A stretch of 64,000 nt of DNA from Dehalococcoidia bacterium (GTDB lineage: Bacteria; Chloroflexota; Dehalococcoidia; Lucifugimonadales; SHYT01): NCBI GenBank assembly GCA_009692665.1, contig SHYT01000003.1:62001-126000 (forward strand). Reading direction: 5' to 3'. This document shows positions 26,896 to 35,820 of the stretch, piece by piece. The position numbers and the translations under genes are program-made. The number at the start of each line of letters is the position of its first letter. Within the stretch, counting starts at the first letter, position 1. The notes below the pieces were generated by a model that had not been told where the DNA came from, ran no database searches, and saw only the letters and a list, made by a program, of their open reading frames with translations.

Positions 26896-26927
26896 AGACC
26901 CTCGTTGCTCAGTGCAGGAACTAGCTC

Positions 26928-27926
26928 ATGACCTTGCAGGTGACCCAGGGAACCTTCAATTCGGTGCGGGATATCTGGAAGGAGCTCCTCCCAACCTGCG
27001 CGGCCAACACCATTTTCCTAACGCCCCTCTGGCAGCAGACGTGGTGGGAGACGCTTGGCTCTATGGAGGGCGCAAGCGCTGGGCGTGAGCTGCTGCTTCT
27101 GGTAGTCCAGTGTGCGGGGCAGCCGATTGGTCTGGCGCCGCTGCAGCGCATGGGCAGCACCATCGCGTTCCTGGGCGATACCGATGTGTTTGATTATCAC
27201 GATTTTATCTTTAAGCATGGCGAAGAGAAAGACTTCTACAGCGCACTCTGTAGCCACCTGAGCACGCTGGCATGGGACCATCTGTATTTTCCATCGGTGC
27301 CGCAGGAGTCGCCCACGCTCCAGTTTTTACCGGAAGAGGCGAAGCGTTTGGGCTGGCAATGTACCATTGAGCAAGAAGATGTGGCCCCTGGGCTTTCCCT
27401 CCCCAAGACCTGGGATGACTATCTCGCCAACAACCTCAACAAGAAAGACCGCCACGAACTCCGTCGCAAGATGCGGCGCCTCTTCTCCACCGGCGAACCC
27501 AAGTTCCAGACCGTTTCCGACCCGCAACCTCTTGCTGACTACCTCACCCGTTTTCTGGACCTTATGCGCGCAGGACGTGAGGACAAACGCACGTTCTTAA
27601 CGCCGGAGCGTGAAATATTCTTCCGTGCCATCTGCGGCGCCGCTGCGAGCGCGGGCATGCTGCGGCTGCACTTCCTGGAGCTACAGGGGAAGGCCGTAGC
27701 CGCCGCGATTTCGTTCGATTACAACGGGTGTCGGCTGCTCTATAACAGCGGCTTTTCTCCAGAGCACGCATCGTTGAGCGTGGGCTTGCTCATGAAAGCG
27801 ATGTCTGTGCAAGAGGCTATCGAAAAGGGGATGTCGTATTACGACTTCCTGCGCGGGAACGAGCCGTACAAGTACGACCTGGGTGGCAAAGACCGCGCAG
27901 TGTACCGGATCAATATATGGCGCTAA
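26928..27926 (+). CDS. GNAT-fold acetyltransferase, CelD/BioF2-like
   Basis: A 332-residue protein of the GNAT type found in exopolysaccharide and FemAB-like acyltransferases. Supporting segments are the Trp-rich opening FLTPLWQQTWWETLG, the central KKDRHELRRKMRRLF helix and the C-terminal acyl-CoA fold (LELQGKAVAAAISFDYNGC, YDFLRGNEPYKYDLG). The substrate is unknown. Its stop lies just upstream of the glycosyltransferase start, implying a common transcript and pathway. Confidence 0.75.
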   Translation: MTLQVTQGTFNSVRDIWKELLPTCAANTIFLTPLWQQTWWETLGSMEGASAGRELLLLVVQCAGQPIGLAPLQRMGSTIAFLGDTDVFDYHDFIFKHGEEKDFYSALCSHLSTLAWDHLYFPSVPQESPTLQFLPEEAKRLGWQCTIEQEDVAPGLSLPKTWDDYLANNLNKKDRHELRRKMRRLFSTGEPKFQTVSDPQPLADYLTRFLDLMRAGREDKRTFLTPEREIFFRAICGAAASAGMLRLHFLELQGKAVAAAISFDYNGCRLLYNSGFSPEHASLSVGLLMKAMSVQEAIEKGMSYYDFLRGNEPYKYDLGGKDRAVYRINIWR

Positions 27927-27958
27927 CGCGCCACACTGGAAGAAAGAAGGCGAATTCG

Positions 27959-29176
27959 ATGCGTGCGGCTGTGATCAGCTTTCACACCTGCCCGTTGGAT
28001 GCGCCTGGCGAGAAGAACGCCGGGGGCATGAACGTCTACGTCCGCCGCCTGGCGCAGGAGCTGGGCGCGCTGGGCTGCCGGACTGATATCTTCACGCGCA
28101 AGCACGGCCACGAGCACCAGCCCATCGAAGAGATTGGCGAGGGAGCGCGGGTCATTCACATTCCCGCCGGCCCAGTCACGACTCCCAAAGAAGGTTTGTA
28201 TGATTTCGTCCCGGGTTTTACGCTTGGCGTTTTGCAGTTTGCGGAGCGCAATGGCCTGCGCTATGACGCCATCCATGCGCACTATTGGCTATCCGGTGTG
28301 GCCGCGCTGCAGCTGCGTGCGGCGTGGAATGCGCCGGTGATCGCCACGTTCCACACGCTTGCGGAGATTAAGAAGCAGGCGCGGTTGGGAGAAAGCGAAC
28401 CCGATATTCGCATTGAGCAGGAGAGGCGCATCATCGCGGAGGCGGATGCACTCCTCGTCTCCACCAGCCACGAGCAGATAGCCCTGGAACGCCTGTACGA
28501 AGTGCAGCCCGCCAAGGTGCTGGTGCTGCCGCCGGGTGTTGATACGGAGCTCTTCCGGCCCGTTGAACGCACCGCAGCGCATGATGCTCTGGGCCTGAAC
28601 GGGCGGCGGCACATGCTCCTGTTTGTGGGAAGACTTGATCCGCTCAAGGGGCTGGACATTGTCCTTGAGGCAATGGCGCTCCTGGAAGACCACGACGACG
28701 TGGAGCTTGTAGTTGTCGGCGGTGAGCAGGAAGGTAAGTCGGAGACAGTGCGCCTTCGTCGTGTCGCGGATGTGCTCGGCCTTGGCGACCACGTGCGGTT
28801 CGTTGGCATGGTTCCACATGAGGAGTTGCCCTATTACTACAGCGCCGCCGAGGCGCTGGTGATGCCCTCATACTATGAGAGCTTTGGGCTTGTGGCGCTG
28901 GAGGCGATGGCCTGCGGCACGCCCGTGGTGGCGGCGCGCGTGGGCGGACTGCCCACTATAGTGCGTGACGGCGAAACTGGCTTCCTGGTGCCCTGGCACT
29001 GCCCGGAACCGTTCTCCCAGCGCATCGAGATGCTGCTGACCAACAAGGGCCTGCGCGATTCTATGGGCCGCGCGGCGCGTGAGCGAGCGGCGCTGAGGGA
29101 TTGGAACACGGTAGCTCAGGAAACCTTGGCGCTCTATGCGGAGGTCGCGCACACGCGGCGCTCACGCAACGCGTAG
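27959..29176 (+). CDS. Family 4 glycosyltransferase, MshA-like
   Basis: A 405-residue GT-B enzyme. I choose the ATG at 27959 (GAAGG upstream), giving [20 protein letters not shown] and then [15 protein letters not shown], the N-terminus shared with MshA (N-acetylglucosaminyl-inositol phosphate synthase) and sucrose-phosphate-type enzymes. The donor-binding half has [18 protein letters not shown] and the E-x7-E motif in [18 protein letters not shown]. With the LmbE-like deacetylase next door the pair resembles mycothiol or bacillithiol first steps, but substrate assignment is inference. Confidence 0.85.
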   Translation: MRAAVISFHTCPLDAPGEKNAGGMNVYVRRLAQELGALGCRTDIFTRKHGHEHQPIEEIGEGARVIHIPAGPVTTPKEGLYDFVPGFTLGVLQFAERNGLRYDAIHAHYWLSGVAALQLRAAWNAPVIATFHTLAEIKKQARLGESEPDIRIEQERRIIAEADALLVSTSHEQIALERLYEVQPAKVLVLPPGVDTELFRPVERTAAHDALGLNGRRHMLLFVGRLDPLKGLDIVLEAMALLEDHDDVELVVVGGEQEGKSETVRLRRVADVLGLGDHVRFVGMVPHEELPYYYSAAEALVMPSYYESFGLVALEAMACGTPVVAARVGGLPTIVRDGETGFLVPWHCPEPFSQRIEMLLTNKGLRDSMGRAARERAALRDWNTVAQETLALYAEVAHTRRSRNA

Positions 29177-29205
29177 CCCTCTACAAAATTTCGTGAGGTG
29201 GCTGC

Positions 29206-29898
29206 ATGGAAACTCCCGGCATAGTGCTTGTGGTCTTTGCGCACCCGGATGATGCAGAATTTGGATGCTGTGGCACCATTGCCAAATGGTGCAAAGACGG
29301 CGCTGAGGTGCATTACCTTGTCGCCACCTACGGCGACAAGGGTTCACAGGACCCGGACATGCTGCCGGAGCGGATGGCGATCATCCGTGAAGCGGAGCAG
29401 CGCGCCGCGGCCGCCGTGCTGGGCGTGAAGTCGGTGGAGTTCATGGGCTATCCGGATGGTGAGGTTGAGCCTTCGCGGGAGATGCTGGGCAAGATTGTGC
29501 GCCGCATCCGCCAGGTGAAGCCGGACGTGCTGCTCACCATGGAGCCGCACCCTCGGCTAACCCACTCGCACCGCGACCACCGGATGGTAGGGCTGACCGC
29601 AGAGGATGCATGCTTCCCCTATTGCCGCGATCGCCTCCACTTCCCGGAGCACCTGCGTGAAGGGCTGGAGCCGCACAAAGTCGGCGCTGTCCTTTTTTTC
29701 GGCGGCAGCGATGAGCACCATGAGTTCGTGGACATTTCCGATGTGATGGACACGAAGATCGCGGCCATTAAGAAACACGCCAGCCAGGTGGGCACTCGCG
29801 AGATTGGGCCTCAGCAGTTCGAGCGCGCCAAGGAGATCGGCAAGAAGTTTGGCGTGCAGTACGCCGAAGCATTCCGAAAGATAGAGTTCAGGCGGTAA
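29206..29898 (+). CDS. PIG-L/LmbE-family deacetylase, MshB/BshB-like
   Basis: A 230-residue zinc-dependent N-acetyl-sugar deacetylase. The zinc motif is VFAHPDDAEFGCCG (His, Asp-Asp), with the third ligand in THSHRDHRMVG. Family members deacetylate GlcNAc-inositol, GlcNAc-malate or lipid-linked GlcNAc. Its place 29 bases after an MshA-like glycosyltransferase suggests it removes the acetyl group from that enzyme's product. A GTGAGGTGG sequence precedes the ATG. Confidence 0.88.
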   Translation: METPGIVLVVFAHPDDAEFGCCGTIAKWCKDGAEVHYLVATYGDKGSQDPDMLPERMAIIREAEQRAAAAVLGVKSVEFMGYPDGEVEPSREMLGKIVRRIRQVKPDVLLTMEPHPRLTHSHRDHRMVGLTAEDACFPYCRDRLHFPEHLREGLEPHKVGAVLFFGGSDEHHEFVDISDVMDTKIAAIKKHASQVGTREIGPQQFERAKEIGKKFGVQYAEAFRKIEFRR

Positions 29899-29991
29899 GG
29901 GGTAGCCTGCCGGTGGAAACCGCCAGCGTAGCCGCAATAAGCAAGGCAACGGTGGTACACCGTGAGATGGTAAGATGAGGCGCGTCTCCAA

Positions 29992-31236
29992 GTGGAGATT
30001 GTCGGAGAATTCGCTTTGGCTTTCCGAGCGTTGCGGTACAGCAGCTACCGCTGGTTCTTGTCCAGCAGTTTGTGCCAGGCCTGCGCTATGGGGATGCAGC
30101 AACTCGCGCTGGGCTGGCTGGTGTTACAACTTACTGGCTCCGTTGCGCAGCTTGGCCTGGTTGTGTTTCTGCAGGGGCTTCCAGGTATGGTCCTCATGGT
30201 CTTTGCGGGAGCATTTGCGGACCGGGTTAACCGTAAAACGCTGCTGGTGGTCAGCCAAATACTGCTTACGAGTGTCATCCTCGCGCTAGCCTTACTGTAT
30301 TTTACAGGGGTCATCCAGGTATGGCACATCTACGTGGGCGGTGTGCTTTCAGGCATAGTGCAGGCATTCAATATGCCAGTGCGGACAGCCATTGTTCGGG
30401 ATCTGGTGGACCGCGAAAGCATCATGAATGCCGTGTCCCTCAACAACGCTATCGGGATGCTCTCACGCATCATCGCGCCGGCGGCCGCCGGGTTTATCAT
30501 CGACTGGATCGGCATCGGCCCTGCTCTCTTGATGAACGCTGGCTTCTACACTGGTGGGGTGGTTTGCCAGCTGTTTATGGGCGGACTGCCTCGCCAGTCG
30601 CCAAAAGCCAGCGTTGGGCGTGAAGTCCTTGTTGGCGTGCAGTTCGTGGCGTCGCATCCGCAGCTCTACACGTTTATCTTGCTCACAATGACAATGGGTT
30701 TCTTCGGGCAACCATACATGCAACTGACCCCTGCATATGCCACCACGGTCCTAGGTCTGGGAGCCCAAGGCACAGGCATGCTCCTCACGGCGGGCGGGGT
30801 TGGTGCACTGTGTGGGAGTCTATTACTAGCTGCACTAGGGGATTACAAGTACAAAGAGCGTCTGCTGTGGACTACCATTTTCCTCTACAACGCAAGCCTT
30901 TTCCTGTTCAGCTTGGTGCCAAACTTTGCGCTGGACCTGTTGATCTTGCCCATCGTGGGCTTTGGCGGCACAACCTTCCTGGCGTTGGCGAATATCATGC
31001 TGCAGCTCAACACTCCGCCAGGGCTGTCCGGCCGGGTCCTCAGCATCTGGATGATTGGCGGATCGCTTGTGTCTGTCGGAGCTTTACCCATGGGCATGGT
31101 GGCTAGCGAGTTCGGAATCCGCTTTGCGCTTGGCGGCGGCGCATTTATCTCCATGCTGGTGACCATTGCGCTGGCGCTCCTATACCTTCGTACGCGCAAA
31201 ACAGTACGGCAAGAGCCTCTGCCTTTAGAGGCATAG
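29992..31236 (+). CDS. Major facilitator superfamily transporter
   Basis: A 414-residue MFS protein with about 12 hydrophobic segments. It begins LAFRALRYSSYRWFLSSSLC, with MFS loop signatures at FAGAFADRVNRKTLL (motif A in loop 2-3) and LLLAALGDYKYKERLL (its second-half counterpart). It resembles the enterobactin-exporter-like MFS_3 group, but the substrate cannot be told. It starts at GTG about 90 bases after the deacetylase, so cotranscription is possible. Confidence 0.85.
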   Translation: MEIVGEFALAFRALRYSSYRWFLSSSLCQACAMGMQQLALGWLVLQLTGSVAQLGLVVFLQGLPGMVLMVFAGAFADRVNRKTLLVVSQILLTSVILALALLYFTGVIQVWHIYVGGVLSGIVQAFNMPVRTAIVRDLVDRESIMNAVSLNNAIGMLSRIIAPAAAGFIIDWIGIGPALLMNAGFYTGGVVCQLFMGGLPRQSPKASVGREVLVGVQFVASHPQLYTFILLTMTMGFFGQPYMQLTPAYATTVLGLGAQGTGMLLTAGGVGALCGSLLLAALGDYKYKERLLWTTIFLYNASLFLFSLVPNFALDLLILPIVGFGGTTFLALANIMLQLNTPPGLSGRVLSIWMIGGSLVSVGALPMGMVASEFGIRFALGGGAFISMLVTIALALLYLRTRKTVRQEPLPLEA

Positions 31237-31253
31237 CCTTCACACCTATCGTC

Positions 31254-31902
31254 GTGTCACCCTGGAACTATTTCGTCCAGGAGTTCGCCCATGCCGCCTC
31301 CCGTGGGACAGCCTCCAAAAGCCTTCGGAGCACGTCACACCGTCTTGCACAACCACCGCATCTCTCTAATGAAGACGTTCCGTGTCCCTTCCTGCGTACC
31401 CACGCGCGCTACAGCGGCCAGCAAGGCGGCGGTGCGGGCGTCATCGTGCACCAAGAGGGGCTGATAGTGACGAACGGGCGCGTGGTGCCGGCCCGCGTGC
31501 TGGCCATTGAGCGCGAACGTGATCTGGCGGCGCTGACCGTTGACGTCCACGGCCTGACGTCCATCGAGCTTGGGCGACTCAAAGGCGTTGCAGCTTGGGC
31601 AGTACGTCATCGCCATGGGCCATCCGTGGGGCATGACGAACGCAGCCACGGCGGGTGTTGTGGTTGGAGCTGCGGCGCATCCGGGGATTCCGCGCATGGG
31701 GCGTGATTGGGTGGTGGTGAATCTCCACCTGCGCCCCGGTTACTCCGGCGGCCCGCTGTTTGACGACCGCGGCAGGCTCATTGGCATCAACACAATGATG
31801 GCCGTTCACGACGTGGGCATGGTAGTGCCGGTGCACGCAGCCAAGCGGTTCCTGCGGGACACCCTCGCCGTCACGGCAGATGAGTCTGCCGTGACGGTCT
31901 GA
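31254..31902 (+). pseudogene. HtrA-like S1C serine protease, decayed
   Basis: Two frames together make a trypsin-like protease. The first (31254-about 31569) has GGGAGVIVHQEGLIVTN and ERERDLAALTVD (catalytic Asp region). The second (about 31570-31902) has LGQYVIAMGHPWG, GYSGGPLFDDRGRLIGIN (catalytic Ser) and VPVHAAKRFL. They join at GAGCTTGGGCGAC by one lost or gained base. TN is followed directly by GRVVPARV, where the segment with the catalytic His (TNxHVV) should be, so about 15-20 codons are deleted. No PDZ domain follows. Two independent lesions make it a pseudogene. Confidence 0.75.
31868..31897 (+). terminator. Palindrome at the end of the HtrA remnant
   Basis: CCGTCACGGCAGA and TCTGCCGTGACGG form a perfect 13-bp stem with a TGAG loop, overlapping the last codons. 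There is no T-run, so termination would be weak; it may act in both directions between convergent genes. Confidence 0.45.
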
Positions 31903-31983
31903 CGGCAAGAGACATCCGGGCAAAGATGAAAGAGGGCCGCTCCGTGAACGGGGTGTCCTTCTTTTCCGATGCCTCATGATTCC

Positions 31984-32415
31984 CTAAGAGATGTTCGCCG
32001 CCGCGCCAACAAGATGCTCCGGCAGGATTTTTATCTTGATGCGGACCTCCGAGGTCTTCCCGCGGCCCGCGCCGGCGAGCCATCCCGCGTAGGCTCGACC
32101 GCTGTACTTCATGGACAGCTTGTCGATGTGTTCATCTGCGCCCTGCGTCGTCACTTCAACAACCCGCCCACGAATCTGGAGGTCGTTGCGCGTGCCGTTC
32201 TTCACGTCCGCGATGGACAGGGCAACGAGAGCATCTTTCTTAAGGTTGCGCGCTTTAGTGCGGCCCTGCGCGGTGTTTATATAGACGTACTCACCGTCCG
32301 TGTCTACCCATACGGGGGTCACCTGCGGCGAGCCATCCCGCATCAACGTGGCAACGTGCGCGAGTACCGGCCTGTCCAGGAGTTCGCAGACTGCCGCCGG
32401 AAGTTTTTTGGGCAT
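31984..32415 (-). CDS. PPOX-class F420-dependent (or FMN) enzyme
   Basis: A 143-residue split-barrel flavin/deazaflavin-binding protein. Support comes from AHVATLMRDGSPQVTPVWVD at the N-terminus, VYINTAQGRTKARNLKKDAL and the QIRGRVVEVTTQGADEHID region, the usual pattern of PPOX proteins that use F420 in Actinobacteria and Chloroflexi. The substrate is unknown. GAGGAG lies before the ATG on the minus strand. An LLM-class F420-type oxidoreductase is nearby. Confidence 0.85.
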   Translation of the reverse strand: MPKKLPAAVCELLDRPVLAHVATLMRDGSPQVTPVWVDTDGEYVYINTAQGRTKARNLKKDALVALSIADVKNGTRNDLQIRGRVVEVTTQGADEHIDKLSMKYSGRAYAGWLAGAGRGKTSEVRIKIKILPEHLVGAAANIS

Positions 32416-32441
32416 TATTTTATTCTCCTCGCTTGTGAATG

Positions 32442-32462
32442 AAGCCTGCTCGAGGCAGGCTT
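32442..32462. other. Small inverted repeat between GreA-like and PPOX genes
   Basis: AAGCCTGC/GCAGGCTT with a five-base TCGAG loop. There is only a weak T-run on the plus strand and none on the minus strand, so it is not a clear terminator for the minus-strand gene. Confidence 0.3.
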
Positions 32463-32498
32463 TGTTCCCATGTGCAGGATATGCCGTGGGTAGCCGGG

Positions 32499-33323
32499 CT
32501 ACTCGATGCGCGCGATGCGGTACCGCAGTGTGCCGCGCGGGCTGGAAACGGAGACTTCTTCGCCTGTACCCTTATCGATGAGTGCGCGGCCCAGCGGGGA
32601 TGCGATGGAGATTTTCCCCTCGTGAGGGCTGACCTCTTGCGGATCGACCAGCAGGTACGTCACTTCTTTGCCGGACACGACTTCCTGCAACATTACTCGG
32701 CAGCCGTGGTAGACCTTAGAACGTGCAGTCTGGTGCTCGCCACTCAGCACCTCGGCACCTTCGAGCGTGGCCTCAATCTGCCGGAGCTGTCCCATAAGGT
32801 GTCCCTGCTGCTGGCGCGCGGCTTCTAGAGGGAAGTTCTCCCGGAAGTCTTTGTCGGCGGCCGCCTTTTTGATATCCTCAGAGTTCTTGATGAGGTCTTC
32901 TTTGAGCTGTACCAGCTTGGCCTGGAGGCTGGCATGGCCCTCAACGGTGAGCTGCGCGGGTTCCCTGGGCCGCCTCTTGGAGGCGTCGGAAGCCTTGCCA
33001 ACCCGGCGCGCCTTTACGTGCGACGCCAGGCCCACAGGCAGCGCTGCCTGTTCAACGATATATGTGAAGAACTCCTTCAGCACCTTGACTCGCTTGGATG
33101 CCGTCTCCATGCTGGTAGATATGGTGCTGGAGTACGCTTCAATATCTCGCGGTGTGAGTTGGGCAAGCTGATACTGACGCCCAAAATGCCGCAGAAGGCT
33201 ACTCAGTTCTTGTTGCGTCGCGGCGTCGACTTTAGAGAGGCTCTGAAGGTAGAGGGTAGCCGCTGCTTCTAAAGTAGACGGGGTAAACTGGGTGCTCACG
33301 AACGTCTCCGGCCTGTTAACCAT
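32499..33323 (-). CDS. GreA/GreB-type factor fused to an integrase-like SAM domain
   Basis: A 274-residue protein from ATG 33323 (MVNRPETFVSTQF), 12 residues shorter than the ORF track. Residues about 15-105 look like the core-binding (SAM-like) domain of tyrosine recombinases (LEAAATLYLQSLSKVD, LTPRDIEAYSSTISTSMETA, RVKVLKEFFTYIVEQ). Residues about 120-274 are a GreA-like coiled coil (ASLQAKLVQLKEDLIKNSED) and C-terminal FKBP-like domain (YLLVDPQEVSPHEGKISIAS, GRALIDKGTGEEV). The acidic tip is present (DFRENFPLEAARQQQ). It likely acts on RNA polymerase; the N-terminal role is unknown. A promoter abuts the ATG, so the message is probably leaderless. Confidence 0.8.
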   Translation of the reverse strand: MVNRPETFVSTQFTPSTLEAAATLYLQSLSKVDAATQQELSSLLRHFGRQYQLAQLTPRDIEAYSSTISTSMETASKRVKVLKEFFTYIVEQAALPVGLASHVKARRVGKASDASKRRPREPAQLTVEGHASLQAKLVQLKEDLIKNSEDIKKAAADKDFRENFPLEAARQQQGHLMGQLRQIEATLEGAEVLSGEHQTARSKVYHGCRVMLQEVVSGKEVTYLLVDPQEVSPHEGKISIASPLGRALIDKGTGEEVSVSSPRGTLRYRIARIE

Positions 33324-33329
33324 GTAACT

Positions 33330-33359
33330 AGTGTATCGAGCACCCTTTCGCGCTGTCAA
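33330..33359 (-). promoter_or_regulatory. Promoter of the GreA-like gene, leaderless
   Basis: On the minus strand TTGACA (33359-33354) and TACACT (33335-33330) are 18 bases apart. The ATG starts 6 bases after the -10, so the transcription start should coincide with the start codon. Confidence 0.65.
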
Positions 33360-33395
33360 CCAAACGATGAGCCCCAGCCAAGATCACGCGCGTGC

Positions 33396-34364
33396 TCATG
33401 ACGCTTTGCCCGCGCGCTCCAGGATCTCTTCTCTACTGAACGGTGTTTGTAGCGGAGCAATCACCTCGCGGGCTAATGTCTCTACCTGCGACATGAACTC
33501 TTCCGGCCTGCACACCGCGCGCATCACCAGTTTTGTGGCACCGGCGTCTACGAACTCGTTCACCTTGCGCCGAACGTCGTCCGGCGTGCCCAGCGCCACC
33601 ACTTCGCGTATTGGTTTCTCACGCCCAAGGTACAAGAGATCCGCGGCGCTCTCGGCAGCTTCTTGAGGTGTCCTGCCAAAGCGAAACTGCACGTAGGCGC
33701 CGAAGTGGTCCTCCGGGATTGCCCGGCCTGCCTCCGCCGCGTACCGCTTAATGGTGGTAACACCCTCAGCCACCTCGGCAGGGCTTGCCGTGCCCACCAG
33801 CCAGCCGTCACCATGATAGCCGGTGCGCCGATATGCGCCGTCGCTCTTCCCGCCGATCCAGATGGGTGGGCCGGGCTTTTGCCAGGGCTTTGGATACACC
33901 GTGATATCGTCTACCTGGTAGTACTTTCCGTGGTACGTCACGTGGTCTTCTGACCACAGCTTCCGCATGAGCGCGATGGACTCATCAGCTCTGCGCGCCC
34001 GCTCGATGGGCTTCACACCAGTAGCCTCCAGGTCGCGCGTTGCTGGGCTGCCAATACCAACCACGACCAGCAGCCGTCCCTGCGAGAGGAAGTCGAGCGT
34101 GGCGAGTTGCTGCGCCAGCGGTACAGGGTGCCGCGTGCCCAGCACAATCGCGCTTGGGCCGAACTTCATAAGCTTGCTGCGCGCCGCTACGAATGCCATG
34201 GTCGTGATGGGATCAAGGTTCATGTTGGTAGAGACGAGCCGGTCGCTGAACCAGAGCGAGTCGATTTGCCACTCATCGCACCGATCGATGAACTTAACGA
34301 GTGCATCGGGTGTTTTTCTTGGAAACGGCCACGCGCCAAAGCTAAGGCCCAGCCGAACTTTCAT
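33396..34364 (-). CDS. LLM-class, probably F420-dependent, oxidoreductase
   Basis: A 322-residue luciferase-like TIM-barrel enzyme from ATG 34364 (MKVRLGLSFGAWPF) with GGGGAGGG upstream. Typical segments are DSLWFSDRLV, FGPSAIVLGTRHPVPLAQQL, DFLSQGRLLVVVGIGS and KPWQKPGPPIWIGGKSDGA. Members reduce or oxidise diverse compounds with F420H2 or FMN; the substrate here is unknown. Close to a PPOX-type gene, it supports F420 use in this organism. Confidence 0.85.
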   Translation of the reverse strand: MKVRLGLSFGAWPFPRKTPDALVKFIDRCDEWQIDSLWFSDRLVSTNMNLDPITTMAFVAARSKLMKFGPSAIVLGTRHPVPLAQQLATLDFLSQGRLLVVVGIGSPATRDLEATGVKPIERARRADESIALMRKLWSEDHVTYHGKYYQVDDITVYPKPWQKPGPPIWIGGKSDGAYRRTGYHGDGWLVGTASPAEVAEGVTTIKRYAAEAGRAIPEDHFGAYVQFRFGRTPQEAAESAADLLYLGREKPIREVVALGTPDDVRRKVNEFVDAGATKLVMRAVCRPEEFMSQVETLAREVIAPLQTPFSREEILERAGKAS

Positions 34365-34414
34365 TGTCCCTCCCCATCTCACGTCAAGCGTATTCTGCGC
34401 CGTGCACGCGTGTT

Positions 34415-34426
34415 GTCAAGCTTGAC
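34415..34426. promoter_or_regulatory. Palindrome shared by divergent promoters
   Basis: GTCAAGCTTGAC is a 12-bp perfect palindrome that contains TTGACA-like -35 boxes facing both ways, between the LLM gene (minus) and tsaD (plus). It could be a shared operator. Confidence 0.4.
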
Positions 34427-34525
34427 GGGAACTGAGTGAAAGGGGAAACTCCAAGGAAGGAGTGCTCCTCCTTCCCCTAGTACTCGGGACAGGCTCTCTG
34501 GATACCCTGCTTAAGGATTTAGCGA

Positions 34526-35563
34526 GTGCGCATTCTTGGAATAGAAAGCTCGTGCGATGAGACTGCTATCGGCATTGTTGAAGATGGCCGCAAGCTGCTC
34601 TCTAACGTGGTCAGTTCACAGGTGGAAATCCACGCACGCTACGGCGGCATCGTACCAGAAGTCGCCTCGCGGCAACACGTCCTCGCTATCCTGCCCATTT
34701 ACCACCAGGCGCTGGAGTTAGCGCGCACCCGTCCGCAGGACCTCGATGCTATCGCCGTGACCAACGGACCGGGACTCGCAGGCTCCTTACTTGTTGGGCT
34801 GAATTTCGCAAAAGGGCTCGCGCTGTCGCTTGGCATGCCGCTCCTGGGCATGAACCACATGGAAGGGCACATCTACGCATTCTGGCTGGAAGACGCGCCA
34901 GACCCCTCAAAAGAGCCAGGTTTCCCCCTCATCATCCTCCTCGCTTCCGGCGGGCACACAGAACTGGTACTCATGTCCAACCACGGCCAGTACCGCCTCC
35001 TTGGGAAAACACGCGACGACTCCGCAGGTGAGGCATTCGACAAGGCAGCCCGCTTGCTGGGCCTTGGCTTCCCTGGCGGACCAGAAATTCAGCGCGCAGC
35101 AGCAGGCGCAAAATCATCCGAGCCGTTCACGCCGCCCATGCTCCATGAAGGGGGACTCGACTTCAGCTTCAGTGGTCTCAAAACTGCACTGGTGCGGCGC
35201 GTGCAGGACACCCCTGTCCCTGTCGTTGGGCCATTCGCTGCGGGGTTTCAGCGCTCCGTAGTAGAGGTCCTCGTTACCAAGACACTTCAAGCAGTAGGGA
35301 TACACGGGGCAAGAGGCGTCATCCTCGGCGGTGGCGTAGCGGCCAACAGCCTCCTTCGCGAGCAGATGCAGGCTCGCGCTCCCGTGCCAGTGCTCCTGCC
35401 GAGGCCGGGTCTTTGCACGGACAATGGCGCTATGGTTGCGGCGGCGGCGGCCTTCCGATATGGCAGTGCGCTGCCGCGCACGGGCTACGGATTGGACCTG
35501 GACGCAATACCGAGTTTAAAGATTGATGATGTCCCAGGGGGTTATCAAACCCTCCGGACTTGA
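34526..35563 (+). CDS. tsaD: tRNA N6-adenosine threonylcarbamoyltransferase
   Basis: A 345-residue Kae1/TsaD protein that installs t6A37 on tRNAs. It starts at GTG (MRILGIESSCDETAIGIVED), has the metal-binding NHMEGHIYAF (about residue 111), LASGGHTELV, the GEAFDKAARLLGLGFPGGPE ASKHA core and GGGVAANSLLREQM near the C-terminus. Upstream, GGAAGGAG/CTCCTTCC forms a hairpin at about 34454-34475. The gene appears monocistronic. Confidence 0.96.
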   Translation: MRILGIESSCDETAIGIVEDGRKLLSNVVSSQVEIHARYGGIVPEVASRQHVLAILPIYHQALELARTRPQDLDAIAVTNGPGLAGSLLVGLNFAKGLALSLGMPLLGMNHMEGHIYAFWLEDAPDPSKEPGFPLIILLASGGHTELVLMSNHGQYRLLGKTRDDSAGEAFDKAARLLGLGFPGGPEIQRAAAGAKSSEPFTPPMLHEGGLDFSFSGLKTALVRRVQDTPVPVVGPFAAGFQRSVVEVLVTKTLQAVGIHGARGVILGGGVAANSLLREQMQARAPVPVLLPRPGLCTDNGAMVAAAAAFRYGSALPRTGYGLDLDAIPSLKIDDVPGGYQTLRT

Positions 35564-35820
35564 AGATTTACGTGGAGGCATTACACCGCCGTCCAACTAC
35601 TGCAATCGCACGTTCAGGGTGTTCTCGCAATTGATTCTGACGCCTTGACTGCTAAGCGGAATTGCTAGATGGCAAGGGTATCCAGATGCCGCCCCAACAG
35701 CAAGTGAGCACGACGTTCAAGAAGGCACCACGGGCAAAGGAACCAAAGGGCACCAACCTAGCCTTGCCGCTAGGTTGACCCTGCGTCAAGCGTTACATCA
35801 CCTTCGCAAAAGGACTGTGC
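35564..35820. other. Non-coding stretch after tsaD
   Basis: About 260 bases without a supported gene. It may hold further degraded sequence of the DUF2851 remnant that follows, but no alignable motif is visible. Confidence 0.3.

Noticed and set aside
29930-29965. T-box-like GGTGGTACACCGTG before the MFS gene
   Set aside because: No stem I, specifier or terminator nearby; chance match.
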